Origin: JAKQLP01 sp964562165
Lineage (GTDB): Bacteria > Patescibacteriota > Dojkabacteria > B142 > OLB20
NCBI GenBank assembly: GCA_964562165.1
Contig: CAZLRZ010000026.1
Span: 1-12,555, forward strand
Length of the DNA: 12,555 bases
Direction of reading: 5' to 3'
Part shown: positions 1 to 7,268 of the stretch, piece by piece
Numbering within the stretch: position 1 is the stretch's first letter
How the letters are laid out: each line of letters begins with the position of its first letter
Notes under the pieces: model-generated
What the model saw: the letters and a program-made list of their open reading frames with translations, nothing else
Database searches by the model: none
What the model was told of the DNA's origin: nothing
Translations under genes and position numbers: made by a program

Positions 1-1314
1 TCCATTACGATTGCTGAAGAAATTATGAAGTTTATGCAAAAATCAGCTCATCAGGCATCAATGGATTTAGGAGTTGAAAAAGGGAATTTCCCGGAATTCA
101 CAAACTCTACATGGGCTTCACAAGGGATTAAGAACATGCGTAATACAAGAGTAACAACTATTGCTCCAACCGGCACTATTTCAATAATAGCTAATTGTAA
201 TCCTGGTATAGAACCCATTTTCGCACTAGGATATAGAAGAAAGAATTCTATGGGAGGTGCAGATCAAGAAGTAATTGATCCGTTAATCAAAGAGGTCGCT
301 CAAGCCTTAAACTTCTACAGTGAAGATTTTATTCATGAAATAGCTTCAGGCAAGCATTTGTCAGAAATCTCTGAAAAGTATAGCGTTCCAAAATACATTA
401 CTGAGATTTTTAAAACCACTCACGAAATTGACCCTGAACAACATGTGTTTATTCAGGCAGCATTTCAAAAGCATATAGATAGCGCAGTTTCTAAAACAAT
501 AAATCTACCTAGCAGCGCCACATGGCAAGATATTGCGCGAATATATACTTTAGCTTATGAATTAAAATGTAAAGGCATAACTGTTTTTAGAGATGGAAGT
601 AAAGATCCGGCTCTACAAGTTGGAACACAAAAAAAGGAAGACCCAAAAAATGCTCCTGCCGAAACTGTTTTAGACTCAATAAGTCCAACACCAGTAGTTC
701 CTCGAAATTTGTTCGAACCCAGAAAACGAGAAGAGTTTACAAAAGGGAATACTTATGAGGTAAAAACCGAACAGGGCGATTTATATGTAACCATAAATTC
801 AGATTCTAAGGGGATATTCGAAGTTTTCCTTAATCTAGGCAAAAGTGGTAGTTTTACTGCAGGCTATACTGAAGCTATGGGAAGGTTGATCTCAATGGCT
901 CTTAGAAGTGGCATTATGCCTAAAATGATAATTAAACAGTTGCAGGGTATAAGGACATCAACTCCTACCTTGAATAAAGGTATGATAGTCTATTCGGTAC
1001 CTGATGCTGTTGCTAAGATTATGAAAAAGCACTTAGAGTTTGAATCTCAACAATTCAAATTGATTCCTGATACAAAAAATGTGATCAACTTAGAAATACC
1101 AATAGAAGAATTAAAAAACGATGAAATGCCTACTGTTATATTAACTAAAGAAGAGCCCCCTGTTATAGTTAAGGAAGAAGCAGAAGAGGACAATCACTAT
1201 TCCAAAACTAACGACTTTGGGGATTTATTTGAATGTCCCGAATGCGGAAGCGATTTAGAGTACGCAGAAGGTTGTATTCTTTGTAGATCCTGCGGATATT
1301 CAAAATGCGGTTAA
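1..1314 (+). CDS. nrdJ: Adenosylcobalamin-dependent (class II) ribonucleotide reductase, C-terminal part
   Basis: This is the 3' part of the enzyme that reduces ribonucleotides to deoxyribonucleotides in the cytoplasm. The reading frame is open from base 1, so the start and the first half of the catalytic barrel lie upstream of the window; about 437 residues are visible. The stretch TTIAPTGTISIIANC (near 151-195) matches the conserved nucleotide-phosphate loop of class II enzymes and is followed by GIEPIFAL. After a variable linker, roughly 770-1055 encodes the TSCPD-type domain (ending near SGIMPKMIIKQLQGIRTSTP) found at the C-terminus of B12-dependent reductases. The extreme C-terminus is Cys-rich (codons at 1234, 1243, 1273, 1282, 1291 and 1306) and ends CGYSKCG. 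Such tails bind zinc or carry the redox cysteines that thioredoxin re-reduces. recO follows after 22 nt with no visible promoter or terminator. The family call is secure; which class II subtype is less so. Confidence 0.93.
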   Translation, partial: SITIAEEIMKFMQKSAHQASMDLGVEKGNFPEFTNSTWASQGIKNMRNTRVTTIAPTGTISIIANCNPGIEPIFALGYRRKNSMGGADQEVIDPLIKEVAQALNFYSEDFIHEIASGKHLSEISEKYSVPKYITEIFKTTHEIDPEQHVFIQAAFQKHIDSAVSKTINLPSSATWQDIARIYTLAYELKCKGITVFRDGSKDPALQVGTQKKEDPKNAPAETVLDSISPTPVVPRNLFEPRKREEFTKGNTYEVKTEQGDLYVTINSDSKGIFEVFLNLGKSGSFTAGYTEAMGRLISMALRSGIMPKMIIKQLQGIRTSTPTLNKGMIVYSVPDAVAKIMKKHLEFESQQFKLIPDTKNVINLEIPIEELKNDEMPTVILTKEEPPVIVKEEAEEDNHYSKTNDFGDLFECPECGSDLEYAEGCILCRSCGYSKCG

Positions 1315-1336
1315 ATGATTTAAAGAGAGTTAGAGT

Positions 1337-2089
1337 ATGCGAAATATAAATGAAGATGTCTTAATTTTACAATTAAGACCTCTTAAAGAAGCTGCTAAAT
1401 TACTTATTTGCTTTTCAAAAGGCTCTGGTAAACTCAAGTTGATTGTAAAAGGGGCAAGTAAAACTTTAAGCAAAAATGCTCCATCTTTGGATCCCGGAAA
1501 CTTTGTGAATGTCCAATACTACAAGAGCAAAAGCGAATTTGATTTATTGCTACAAACAAAAATAATTTCTTCATATTCAAACTTAAAATCTAATTCTATA
1601 GGTATCTCTACAATCTTTTATATAATTGAGATCCTGAATTTCTTCACAATAGAAGATGAGCCTCAAAAAAATCTTTTTGATTTAGTAACTAATGTTTTAG
1701 ATTATCTGGAGTCAAATCCAAATCAAATACAACCTACCCTGGCCTATTTTCAAATTAAATGTTTACAGTATTTTGGATTTGAACCGGACTTACTTAGATG
1801 TTCTATTTGCAATAAAGACTTTGTAGAAAAAGAACTAAGAAAAACAAATATGAGTAATTCGCTTGGATACATTTGTAGCGATCACTTTGAGGACAATGAT
1901 GAAGCAAATTTAGTCGATGATCAAATATTAAAAATTCAAAGATATTTAAATAAAAAAGATTTCTCCGAAATTGCTATAATTAAATTATCTAAATCAAAAT
2001 GGATTGAAATTTTAACCATTCAAAACACTTGGCTTCAATCTGTGATTGAAAAAGAAATAAAATCTTTTAAAATGATTCTTAATGAATGA
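1337..2089 (+). CDS. recO: DNA repair protein RecO
   Basis: RecO anneals single strands and, with RecR, loads RecA onto SSB-coated DNA in gap repair. The 250-residue length is normal for the family. The N-terminal ~75 residues form the expected OB-fold pattern (DVLILQLRPLKEAAKLLICF, then IVKGASK), followed by a helical middle. A four-ligand zinc site is visible as C155-x2-C158 and C180-x2-H183 (LRCSICNKDF and GYICSDHF), in the position usual for RecO. The ATG at 1337 is chosen because the next residues align with the family start; only a weak purine-rich AGAGAG precedes it. The TGA stop overlaps the next gene by 8 nt, which suggests translational coupling. Sequence identity to typical RecO is low, but the domain order and zinc ligands make the assignment strong. 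Confidence 0.88.
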   Translation: MRNINEDVLILQLRPLKEAAKLLICFSKGSGKLKLIVKGASKTLSKNAPSLDPGNFVNVQYYKSKSEFDLLLQTKIISSYSNLKSNSIGISTIFYIIEILNFFTIEDEPQKNLFDLVTNVLDYLESNPNQIQPTLAYFQIKCLQYFGFEPDLLRCSICNKDFVEKELRKTNMSNSLGYICSDHFEDNDEANLVDDQILKIQRYLNKKDFSEIAIIKLSKSKWIEILTIQNTWLQSVIEKEIKSFKMILNE

Positions 2090-2861
2090 CGAAGTTAATA
2101 AAATAAACCTTTCCGTAAGTGGATGGCCCGGTAGCGGAGGCACCACACTTGCTCTTATTTTGTCCTGTGTCTTTGAAAGAGACTTTATTTATATTGGGAA
2201 CATCTATCGATATCTTGGCTCTAAGCTTGGATTTTCGGATGTTGGCGTTTCAAGGCCTCAATTTGATGATTATATCGAAGATATTATTGGCAATACCGTT
2301 GACCAATATATTGATTATAAATTACAAAACTTTTCGAATCTCTTAATCGATTCTGACATTACTGTTTTTAGGATTGGTAAAAACCCTAAGGTATTCTCAA
2401 TTTTCTTAAAAACTCCTTTTGAAATAAGACGTGAACGTTTGTCCGGTAATAAAGTTGAAATGGAGTTCTTAGATGAAAGAGATGCTGTGTTAAAACGTAA
2501 ATATCATGATTTATGGGGCATAGATTTTTTTGATCTTGATTTAATTGAATCCAAACATTCTTTGGTTTTTGATAATTCAAATATGGGTTTATTAATGGAA
2601 GTAAAATTAGTGTTTGATGGTTTAAAAAACTGGATGGGGTTTAATAATATCGAGGATTCCGTCTGGGATTCATTATTATTAAATGCAGAAAAATACATAA
2701 GCATTTTAGAAAAAGAAGGCCACAAAGGCCTTGTCAATGTTTTGAAAAAAGGTGGACATTATTCAGAACCACAAGATACACTTTTAGAAATAACGGGTAT
2801 ATTCCCTGAGGAAATTCAGCACTTTCCGGATCATATAAAAAAAATATTTTTACCTCATTAA
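2082..2861 (+). CDS. Cytidylate-kinase-like P-loop protein with unusual Walker A and C-terminal extension
   Basis: This 259-residue protein resembles the CMP/dCMP kinase superfamily, which phosphorylates (d)CMP with ATP in the cytoplasm. The N-terminus has beta-strand NLSVSG then WPGSGGTT (residues about 15-22), where glycine replaces the invariant Walker A lysine. A GSGG loop is known in the cytidylate-kinase-like family (Pfam Cytidylate_kin2), so this is not necessarily inactivating. IYIGNIYRYLGSKLGF matches the archaeal-type kinase pattern just after the P-loop. FSIFLKTPFEIRRERLSG looks like the strand plus Arg-rich LID start. Residues ~185-259 form a predicted helical extension not found in ordinary ~200-residue kinases; I do not recognise it. 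The gene starts inside recO and ends 3 nt before the FN3 gene. It could be a true CMP kinase, a kinase for another small molecule, or a degenerate NTP-binding protein. Confidence 0.65.
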   Translation: MNDEVNKINLSVSGWPGSGGTTLALILSCVFERDFIYIGNIYRYLGSKLGFSDVGVSRPQFDDYIEDIIGNTVDQYIDYKLQNFSNLLIDSDITVFRIGKNPKVFSIFLKTPFEIRRERLSGNKVEMEFLDERDAVLKRKYHDLWGIDFFDLDLIESKHSLVFDNSNMGLLMEVKLVFDGLKNWMGFNNIEDSVWDSLLLNAEKYISILEKEGHKGLVNVLKKGGHYSEPQDTLLEITGIFPEEIQHFPDHIKKIFLPH

Positions 2862-2864
2862 AAA

Positions 2865-3605
2865 ATGAAAGAAAGATCAACTCTAAAATCAGTTTTAAAC
2901 TTTCTGGGTTTAGCTCTAATAGCAATATCTATACCCATTTCAATAATTATTTTGAAATCAGGTCAACTAGATTTTTCAATAAACGCCTTCTTAAATGAGG
3001 ACCCTGTAAATGTTGTTGTGTCATCAGTAAAATCCGACTCCTTTACTGTAAGCTGGTACACCGAAAAGGCTCTTACTGGCATGTTAAAACTTTCTGAAAC
3101 AATGGAACCAATTAGTGAATTGGCCGACACAAAATATCATTTGATTACGGTTAAAAACCTTAATCCTTCTACTACATATGAATTCCAATTATATTCAAAT
3201 GGAACCGTCTACCCAGATGTATTTAAAGCAATAACCTTTGCTGAAAAACTTTCAGATGTAAATAAATGGGTCAATGGACAAGTTTTTTCGACAGATGGCC
3301 GAACAGTCCAATCAAGCGGCCTAGTATATTTAAAGCTTATGAATGGTAATGAATCTCAAGAATTGGTGTCCACTTTGAATGAAATGGGAGGCTATAAATT
3401 CAATTTTAACGATCTTAAAGACAAAAACGGCAATGCCTTTGACTATAAACAATTAGTTGATGTTGAGGTGACGGTTTTTGTGGATCCAAAATCCGATACT
3501 ATTAAAAAGAAGTTTTCACTCGATTTTAATTATCAAAATCAAATTCCAAATATTTATTTAGCCGAACCTAATTTAGATATTATTCCAGGAGTCGAAGGCG
3601 ATTAG
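2865..3605 (+). CDS. Membrane-anchored fibronectin-III-like surface protein
   Basis: No specific gene is recognised. The 246-residue product has a short basic N-terminus and one hydrophobic segment at about 11-31, which fits a signal anchor with the rest outside the cell. Residues ~46-125 look like a fibronectin type III domain (VNVVVSSVKSDSFTVSWYT, then ITVKNLNPSTTYEFQLYSNG), the form seen in purple-acid-phosphatase N-domains and surface proteins. Residues ~134-238 suggest a second beta-sandwich of the Cna-B or carboxypeptidase-regulatory type (VNGQVFSTDGRTVQSSG, then EMGGYKFNF). No catalytic motif is visible. There is no C-terminal LPxTG-like signal followed by a hydrophobic stretch and basic tail, so it does not look like a classical substrate of the sortase encoded 1 nt downstream. 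Position in the operon suggests a partner or scaffold for that sortase; this is inference. Confidence 0.7.
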   Translation: MKERSTLKSVLNFLGLALIAISIPISIIILKSGQLDFSINAFLNEDPVNVVVSSVKSDSFTVSWYTEKALTGMLKLSETMEPISELADTKYHLITVKNLNPSTTYEFQLYSNGTVYPDVFKAITFAEKLSDVNKWVNGQVFSTDGRTVQSSGLVYLKLMNGNESQELVSTLNEMGGYKFNFNDLKDKNGNAFDYKQLVDVEVTVFVDPKSDTIKKKFSLDFNYQNQIPNIYLAEPNLDIIPGVEGD

Positions 3606-3606
3606 T

Positions 3607-4269
3607 ATGAAATCACTACCTAAAATATTATTAATAGTAATTTTTATAATATTAATTTATATTTCTACTTCTTTACTTCTGACAGAATCTAATGCTAGCG
3701 ACTTCTTTGGAAGCTTTTTGCCTTCCGAAGAAACCTATCAAGAAATAAATAAAAACCCTGCAGAACTTTCTGGAGAAAAAGCTGAAAAAGCATTTAATGA
3801 ATTTGATGAAACTACAATAGACCCTCTAGGCTTCTACTTAAGAATCGATAAAGTAGATCTTTTTAAAAAGATAATAAAGGACGTTGACCCTAGATATGAA
3901 GAAACTTATAAAAAATCATGGGAATATGGAATCTCGCATGGTAAGTTTACCTCAACTCCCGAAAAAATTGGTATAACCTATTTATTTGCTCATGCAGTTT
4001 CAAACAAAACAAAAGCTCTTGATTCTAATGCCTGGTTTACATACCTTGATGAGTTAACTATTGGAGATGAAATAATTGTTTATTATGAAGGTAAAAAATA
4101 TTATTACGAAGTTTCCGAAATATTCCCTGTATCTCCAAGCGCAACCGGGTTTTATACAGGAGCCTCTTCAATTTCTAAAATCCGATTGCAATACTGCGGA
4201 CCACCAACTGGTTCCCTAAAGTCCAGGACTCTCGTCGATGCCATTCAAACTAAAGTTATTAATATATAA
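3607..4269 (+). CDS. Sortase family transpeptidase
   Basis: Sortases cleave sorting signals of exported proteins and join them to an amine acceptor at the cell surface. The 220-residue protein has an N-terminal membrane anchor (about residues 5-26), a ~60-residue linker, and a sortase barrel beginning near GFYLRIDKVDLFKKI. The catalytic triad is recognisable: H129 in TYLFAHAV, C197 in LQYCGPPTG and R207 ten residues after the cysteine. Usually the cysteine is preceded by Thr (TLxTC); here it is Tyr. The length and single N-terminal anchor suit a class D/E-like housekeeping sortase, but the class is uncertain. The ATG lies 1 nt after the FN3 gene stop, with a weak AAGG upstream, and the next gene begins immediately after its stop, so the three are almost certainly co-translated. 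No LPxTG-type substrate is encoded in the window. Confidence 0.87.
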   Translation: MKSLPKILLIVIFIILIYISTSLLLTESNASDFFGSFLPSEETYQEINKNPAELSGEKAEKAFNEFDETTIDPLGFYLRIDKVDLFKKIIKDVDPRYEETYKKSWEYGISHGKFTSTPEKIGITYLFAHAVSNKTKALDSNAWFTYLDELTIGDEIIVYYEGKKYYYEVSEIFPVSPSATGFYTGASSISKIRLQYCGPPTGSLKSRTLVDAIQTKVINI

Positions 4270-5337
4270 ATGGCAAATATTTTTAAAAAGATTGAGAATC
4301 AATATGATAAAACTGCAAAAACTCTTAACCAGGTTTGGGCAATCCTATTAGTTCTTTCTGTTGGAGTCTTTTTAATTTCTTATGTAAATAGATCGGGTAA
4401 TACCAAGAAGACTGCTACAGATAATGCCTTTTTATGCGCTCTTACCCCCATAGAGGAGGTTATAACTCTAAATACCACAAACTTATCTACTGCCTTTAAT
4501 ATTAGCTTAATCAACAATGAAACGGACTTACTACAAACAGCCCTTAGCAAAAATGGAATTCCCGCTGTTGAAAATCCAAACTTTGGCGCTTTTGCTGAAA
4601 TTTCGCCCTGTATAAACTCGAATGAGCCTGTCTATGTTGTTAAATATGAAAATCTAATTAAAGTTTACCCTAGAAAAATATTAGAACAGCATATTGCAAT
4701 AAATGACAGTTTTAATGGTGTGCCTGTTTTAATCGCTTATTCGCCCCTTTCTAACCTTTTTAATGTTTTTTTAAGGACATACAAAAATGAAGTCTATACC
4801 TTTGGGGTTTCGGGTTATGTTTATAAAAACATTGACTTAATTTTCGATTCAAAGAGCGAATCCCTTTGGTCGATCGTGGATGGAAGGGTTATAGTTGGAT
4901 CTAAATTGGGGGCCGGTCTTGACCCAGTTTCTAACTACGAATTAATGTCATTTGAAGAAGCCGTTAAAGCCTATCCTGATGCAAAATACATGAACTTCGA
5001 CACAGGTTTTAGAATTAACTACTATTCGGCCCCCTTTGATGCGTACAGAAAAGATAGTAATACTATTCAAAAGGTTCAATCTTATAGCGAAAAACTAGAG
5101 CCAAAATCGAATGTGTTAGGCTTTATTATCAAAAAGAATCAATACTATATTAATCCCAAAGGTCTCGTTTTGCCTTACTTCAAAGAAATTAACATTGATG
5201 GAACTAAATACGATTTGAATATTAGCAATACTAGTTTTTCGCTTACCGAACAATCTTCAAAAAAAATCATACCCATCTTTTCAATGTATTGGTTTGTTTG
5301 GTATGATCTATTTCCAAGTTCTTCAGAAATCCTTTAA
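4270..5337 (+). CDS. DUF3179 domain protein with N-terminal membrane anchor
   Basis: The 355-residue product has a hydrophobic segment at about 22-40 and is predicted to face outward. Residues ~115-250 match the DUF3179 family: VYVVKYENLIKVYPRKILEQH (H141), then AINDSFNGVPVLIAYSP, VYTFGVSGYVYKNIDLIFDSKSESLWS and GRVIVGSKLGAGL. DUF3179 has no established biochemical function. From memory, the family usually has a Tyr-Cys-Pro motif after its ND..GG.PV segment; here that position is Ser (S158 in AYSPLS), so any cysteine-based role would be lost. The C-terminal ~80 residues (INIDGTKYDLNISNTSFSL onward) are beta-rich and not assigned. The gene abuts the sortase with no intergenic base and precedes the cyclophilin by 15 nt, which places it in a surface-protein module. 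No Shine-Dalgarno is visible. Confidence 0.8.
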   Translation: MANIFKKIENQYDKTAKTLNQVWAILLVLSVGVFLISYVNRSGNTKKTATDNAFLCALTPIEEVITLNTTNLSTAFNISLINNETDLLQTALSKNGIPAVENPNFGAFAEISPCINSNEPVYVVKYENLIKVYPRKILEQHIAINDSFNGVPVLIAYSPLSNLFNVFLRTYKNEVYTFGVSGYVYKNIDLIFDSKSESLWSIVDGRVIVGSKLGAGLDPVSNYELMSFEEAVKAYPDAKYMNFDTGFRINYYSAPFDAYRKDSNTIQKVQSYSEKLEPKSNVLGFIIKKNQYYINPKGLVLPYFKEINIDGTKYDLNISNTSFSLTEQSSKKIIPIFSMYWFVWYDLFPSSSEIL

Positions 5338-5352
5338 TTTACTTTTTAAAAT

Positions 5353-5934
5353 ATGAAAAATAAACCCTTGATAGTTTTTATAGCAATATTTCTTTTAGCT
5401 CTTTTACCTTTAATAATAAATATTATGCCAAAACAATCAACCGCAGGAGAATCAACTAAATCAACCGACAATACAGCCGATACAATTGTTGAAGTTCAAA
5501 CCACATTGGGTAATTTTGATTTACAGATTTTCACCTCAACAATGCCTATTACCGGAGGCAACTTTGTTAAACTTGTAAACGAAAAGTTTTATGATGGTGT
5601 TATTTTCCACAGAATTATAGCCGGATTCATGATTCAAGGTGGCGATCCAACAGGTACAGGAATGGGAGGCCCTGGATATAAAATTAAAGACGAATTCACT
5701 AAATCGAACAAAAACAACATAGGAACAATTTCTATGGCTAATTCTGGCCCCAATACAGGCGGTAGCCAATTCTTTATCAATGTAGCCGATAATAATTACT
5801 TGGATACAAAACATCCCGTTTTTGGAAAAGTAATTAACGGAATGGATATTATTAAAAAGATCGAATTAGTTGAAACAGATTCTAGTGATAGACCACTAGA
5901 TGAAGTTAAAATAATTTCTGCGAAAGTCAAATAA
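5353..5934 (+). CDS. Membrane-anchored cyclophilin-type peptidyl-prolyl cis-trans isomerase
   Basis: The enzyme catalyses cis-trans isomerisation of X-Pro bonds and assists protein folding. The 193-residue protein has an N-terminal hydrophobic segment (about 5-25) without an obvious lipobox cysteine. It is therefore probably a signal-anchored domain outside the membrane, separated by a Ser/Thr-rich linker (about 28-45). The cyclophilin core is complete: VQTTLGNFDLQIF, YDGVIFHRIIAGFMIQGGDP (F85, H86, R87, Q95), GTISMAN, GPNTGGSQFFI and HPVFGKVINGMDII. The catalytic Arg and hydrophobic pocket residues are present, so activity is expected. It ends the operon, 15 bp before the convergent MFS gene. 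The preceding sortase and DUF3179 genes suggest a role in folding exported surface proteins; this is inference. Confidence 0.92.
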   Translation: MKNKPLIVFIAIFLLALLPLIINIMPKQSTAGESTKSTDNTADTIVEVQTTLGNFDLQIFTSTMPITGGNFVKLVNEKFYDGVIFHRIIAGFMIQGGDPTGTGMGGPGYKIKDEFTKSNKNNIGTISMANSGPNTGGSQFFINVADNNYLDTKHPVFGKVINGMDIIKKIELVETDSSDRPLDEVKIISAKVK

Positions 5935-5949
5935 CAGAACTTAAAGATC

Positions 5950-7194
5950 TTATTTAATATCCGAAAGCTCTGCTTGAGGTAATCTTATCTTTTTAGGAGT
6001 TGTTGATAATAGCACTACTGCTAAAATTAATATTAGCAATCCGATAATTCCGAAAGTATTTTGAAAGCCAAAAGTTTCTGTTAAAAACCCCGATAAAACA
6101 GGCCCAATTATATAGGCAATTGAATAGCTTATCTTTTTAATGCCTACTAAATGTTCCATTTTTTCTCCAAGCCTAGTTAACAAATCGCTAAATGCTGCGT
6201 CATTTAAGGGAGAAGCCAGAGCTAAAAAGAAACTTGAGACTAAAATTAACCCCATAGCTAAAAAGGGATTAATATCGGGTATAAAAAATATCAATAAAAG
6301 TGAAGCATTTATAGCCAAGAATATCTGCGAGGTTAATTTTTTAAACCTTTTCATATTTAATTTTGCCATAATGATCGATCCAAAAATAAAAGGAATCGAA
6401 TACATTACAATAGTTACCCACGATAGATCATCACTTTTGAAAATCAAGTTTGCGTAAAGGCCCCCGATTGTCCAATAAGTCGAATCAATTATCCCAACGC
6501 CTATAGAAAATAGAATCAAAGGTAATACTTTTGGAACTAAAACCTTCCAAATTTCAAGCCCTTTAAATAGATTCAATGTACTTTTAATCTTGCTTTTAGG
6601 AGTGGCTCGCATATCTTTTCTCGTAATAAAACCTACTACGAAAATGGATATTAAACTTAATAATTGGAACATTAATAAAACAACAAAAAAATCGTCAATG
6701 ATCAAACTTGCTAATATTGGACCAATAATGCTCGCAATATTATAAACAATACTTATTAAGCTCCAATCATATACAAAGTTATCCGACTTTTCTGAAACAG
6801 CAAGATAATTATTAATTGCAAAGGCGCAAAACTCATAGTATAGCGTCCATAAAAGACCTGCCACAAAGAACAATGTAACACTACCTGAATGCATGCTGTT
6901 TGACAGGGTTATATTTAAAAAAATCGCTAAAATAATTCCCAATACGAACTGTTGTTTCCAATCGGTGGCCTTAAAAATCTGTGGAAATAAAAAGTCGCAA
7001 AAAATAGAAATAATTGAGGTTAAAGAAATTATTATTCCAACATAAAAGGCGCTATTTAGCAGGATTTCGCCTACTATCGGGTAAGAAAGACTAATGATGT
7101 TTTCATTTAAGTAGAAAAAGAAAACCGGTACTAAAAAAACCAGTATTCTGAATTTGCTTGGATTTATTGAAAAATTTATACGATTAAATAACAT
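5950..7194 (-). CDS. Major facilitator superfamily (MFS) transporter
   Basis: This 414-residue polytopic inner-membrane protein has about twelve hydrophobic segments (roughly 17-34, 50-70, 83-98, 105-128, 145-166, 168-190, 221-240, 255-275, 288-305, 310-335, 350-375 and 378-400). They are split six and six by a charged central loop (about 191-218, FITRKDMRATPKSKIK), the standard MFS layout. The sixth-to-seventh loop, acidic residues in the first helices and length are typical, but no signature identifies a substrate; drug or metabolite efflux are both possible. The ATG at 7194 has only a distant AGG upstream, and a candidate promoter lies at 7219-7246. The gene follows tRNA-Lys on the same strand after 74 bp and converges with the cyclophilin gene. 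Confidence 0.8.
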   Translation of the reverse strand: MLFNRINFSINPSKFRILVFLVPVFFFYLNENIISLSYPIVGEILLNSAFYVGIIISLTSIISIFCDFLFPQIFKATDWKQQFVLGIILAIFLNITLSNSMHSGSVTLFFVAGLLWTLYYEFCAFAINNYLAVSEKSDNFVYDWSLISIVYNIASIIGPILASLIIDDFFVVLLMFQLLSLISIFVVGFITRKDMRATPKSKIKSTLNLFKGLEIWKVLVPKVLPLILFSIGVGIIDSTYWTIGGLYANLIFKSDDLSWVTIVMYSIPFIFGSIIMAKLNMKRFKKLTSQIFLAINASLLLIFFIPDINPFLAMGLILVSSFFLALASPLNDAAFSDLLTRLGEKMEHLVGIKKISYSIAYIIGPVLSGFLTETFGFQNTFGIIGLLILILAVVLLSTTPKKIRLPQAELSDIK

Positions 7195-7218
7195 AAGGGA
7201 CCTAAGTATATGTTATTA

Positions 7219-7246
7219 ATTATCCCGAAATATAGAAGTAAATCAA
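7219..7246 (-). promoter_or_regulatory. Candidate promoter of the MFS transporter gene
   Basis: On the minus strand, TTGATT (7246-7241) and GATAAT (7224-7219) are separated by 16 bp and resemble sigma-70-type -35 and -10 boxes. They lie just upstream of the MFS start at 7194. The -35 box overlaps a perfect 6-bp inverted repeat (7240-7253, AAATCA-AG-TGATTT). In AT-rich DNA such matches arise easily by chance, so this is tentative. Confidence 0.35.
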
Positions 7247-7268
7247 GTGATTTGAAAACGAAAAAATC

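Noticed and set aside
2716..2732. GC-rich inverted repeat AAGGCC-N5-GGCCTT as a possible internal terminator
   Set aside because: It lies in the middle of the kinase-like reading frame and is not followed by a T-run; it is more likely codon coincidence (GHKGL).
2119..2925. Several 60-77-codon open frames on both strands over the kinase-like gene
   Set aside because: They lie inside a well-supported gene, lack recognisable domains or start signals, and are expected by chance in AT-rich coding DNA.
5536..5814. 92-codon frame antisense to the cyclophilin gene
   Set aside because: It is fully covered by conserved cyclophilin motifs on the other strand and has no family resemblance of its own.
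5935..5949. Bidirectional terminator between the convergent cyclophilin and MFS genes
   Set aside because: Only 15 bp separate the stops. The small AAGATCTT palindrome is too short and AT-rich to call a hairpin terminator.
6140..6457. 105-codon frame antisense to the MFS transporter
   Set aside because: It is a shadow of membrane-helix coding sequence on the opposite strand, with no supported start or domain.
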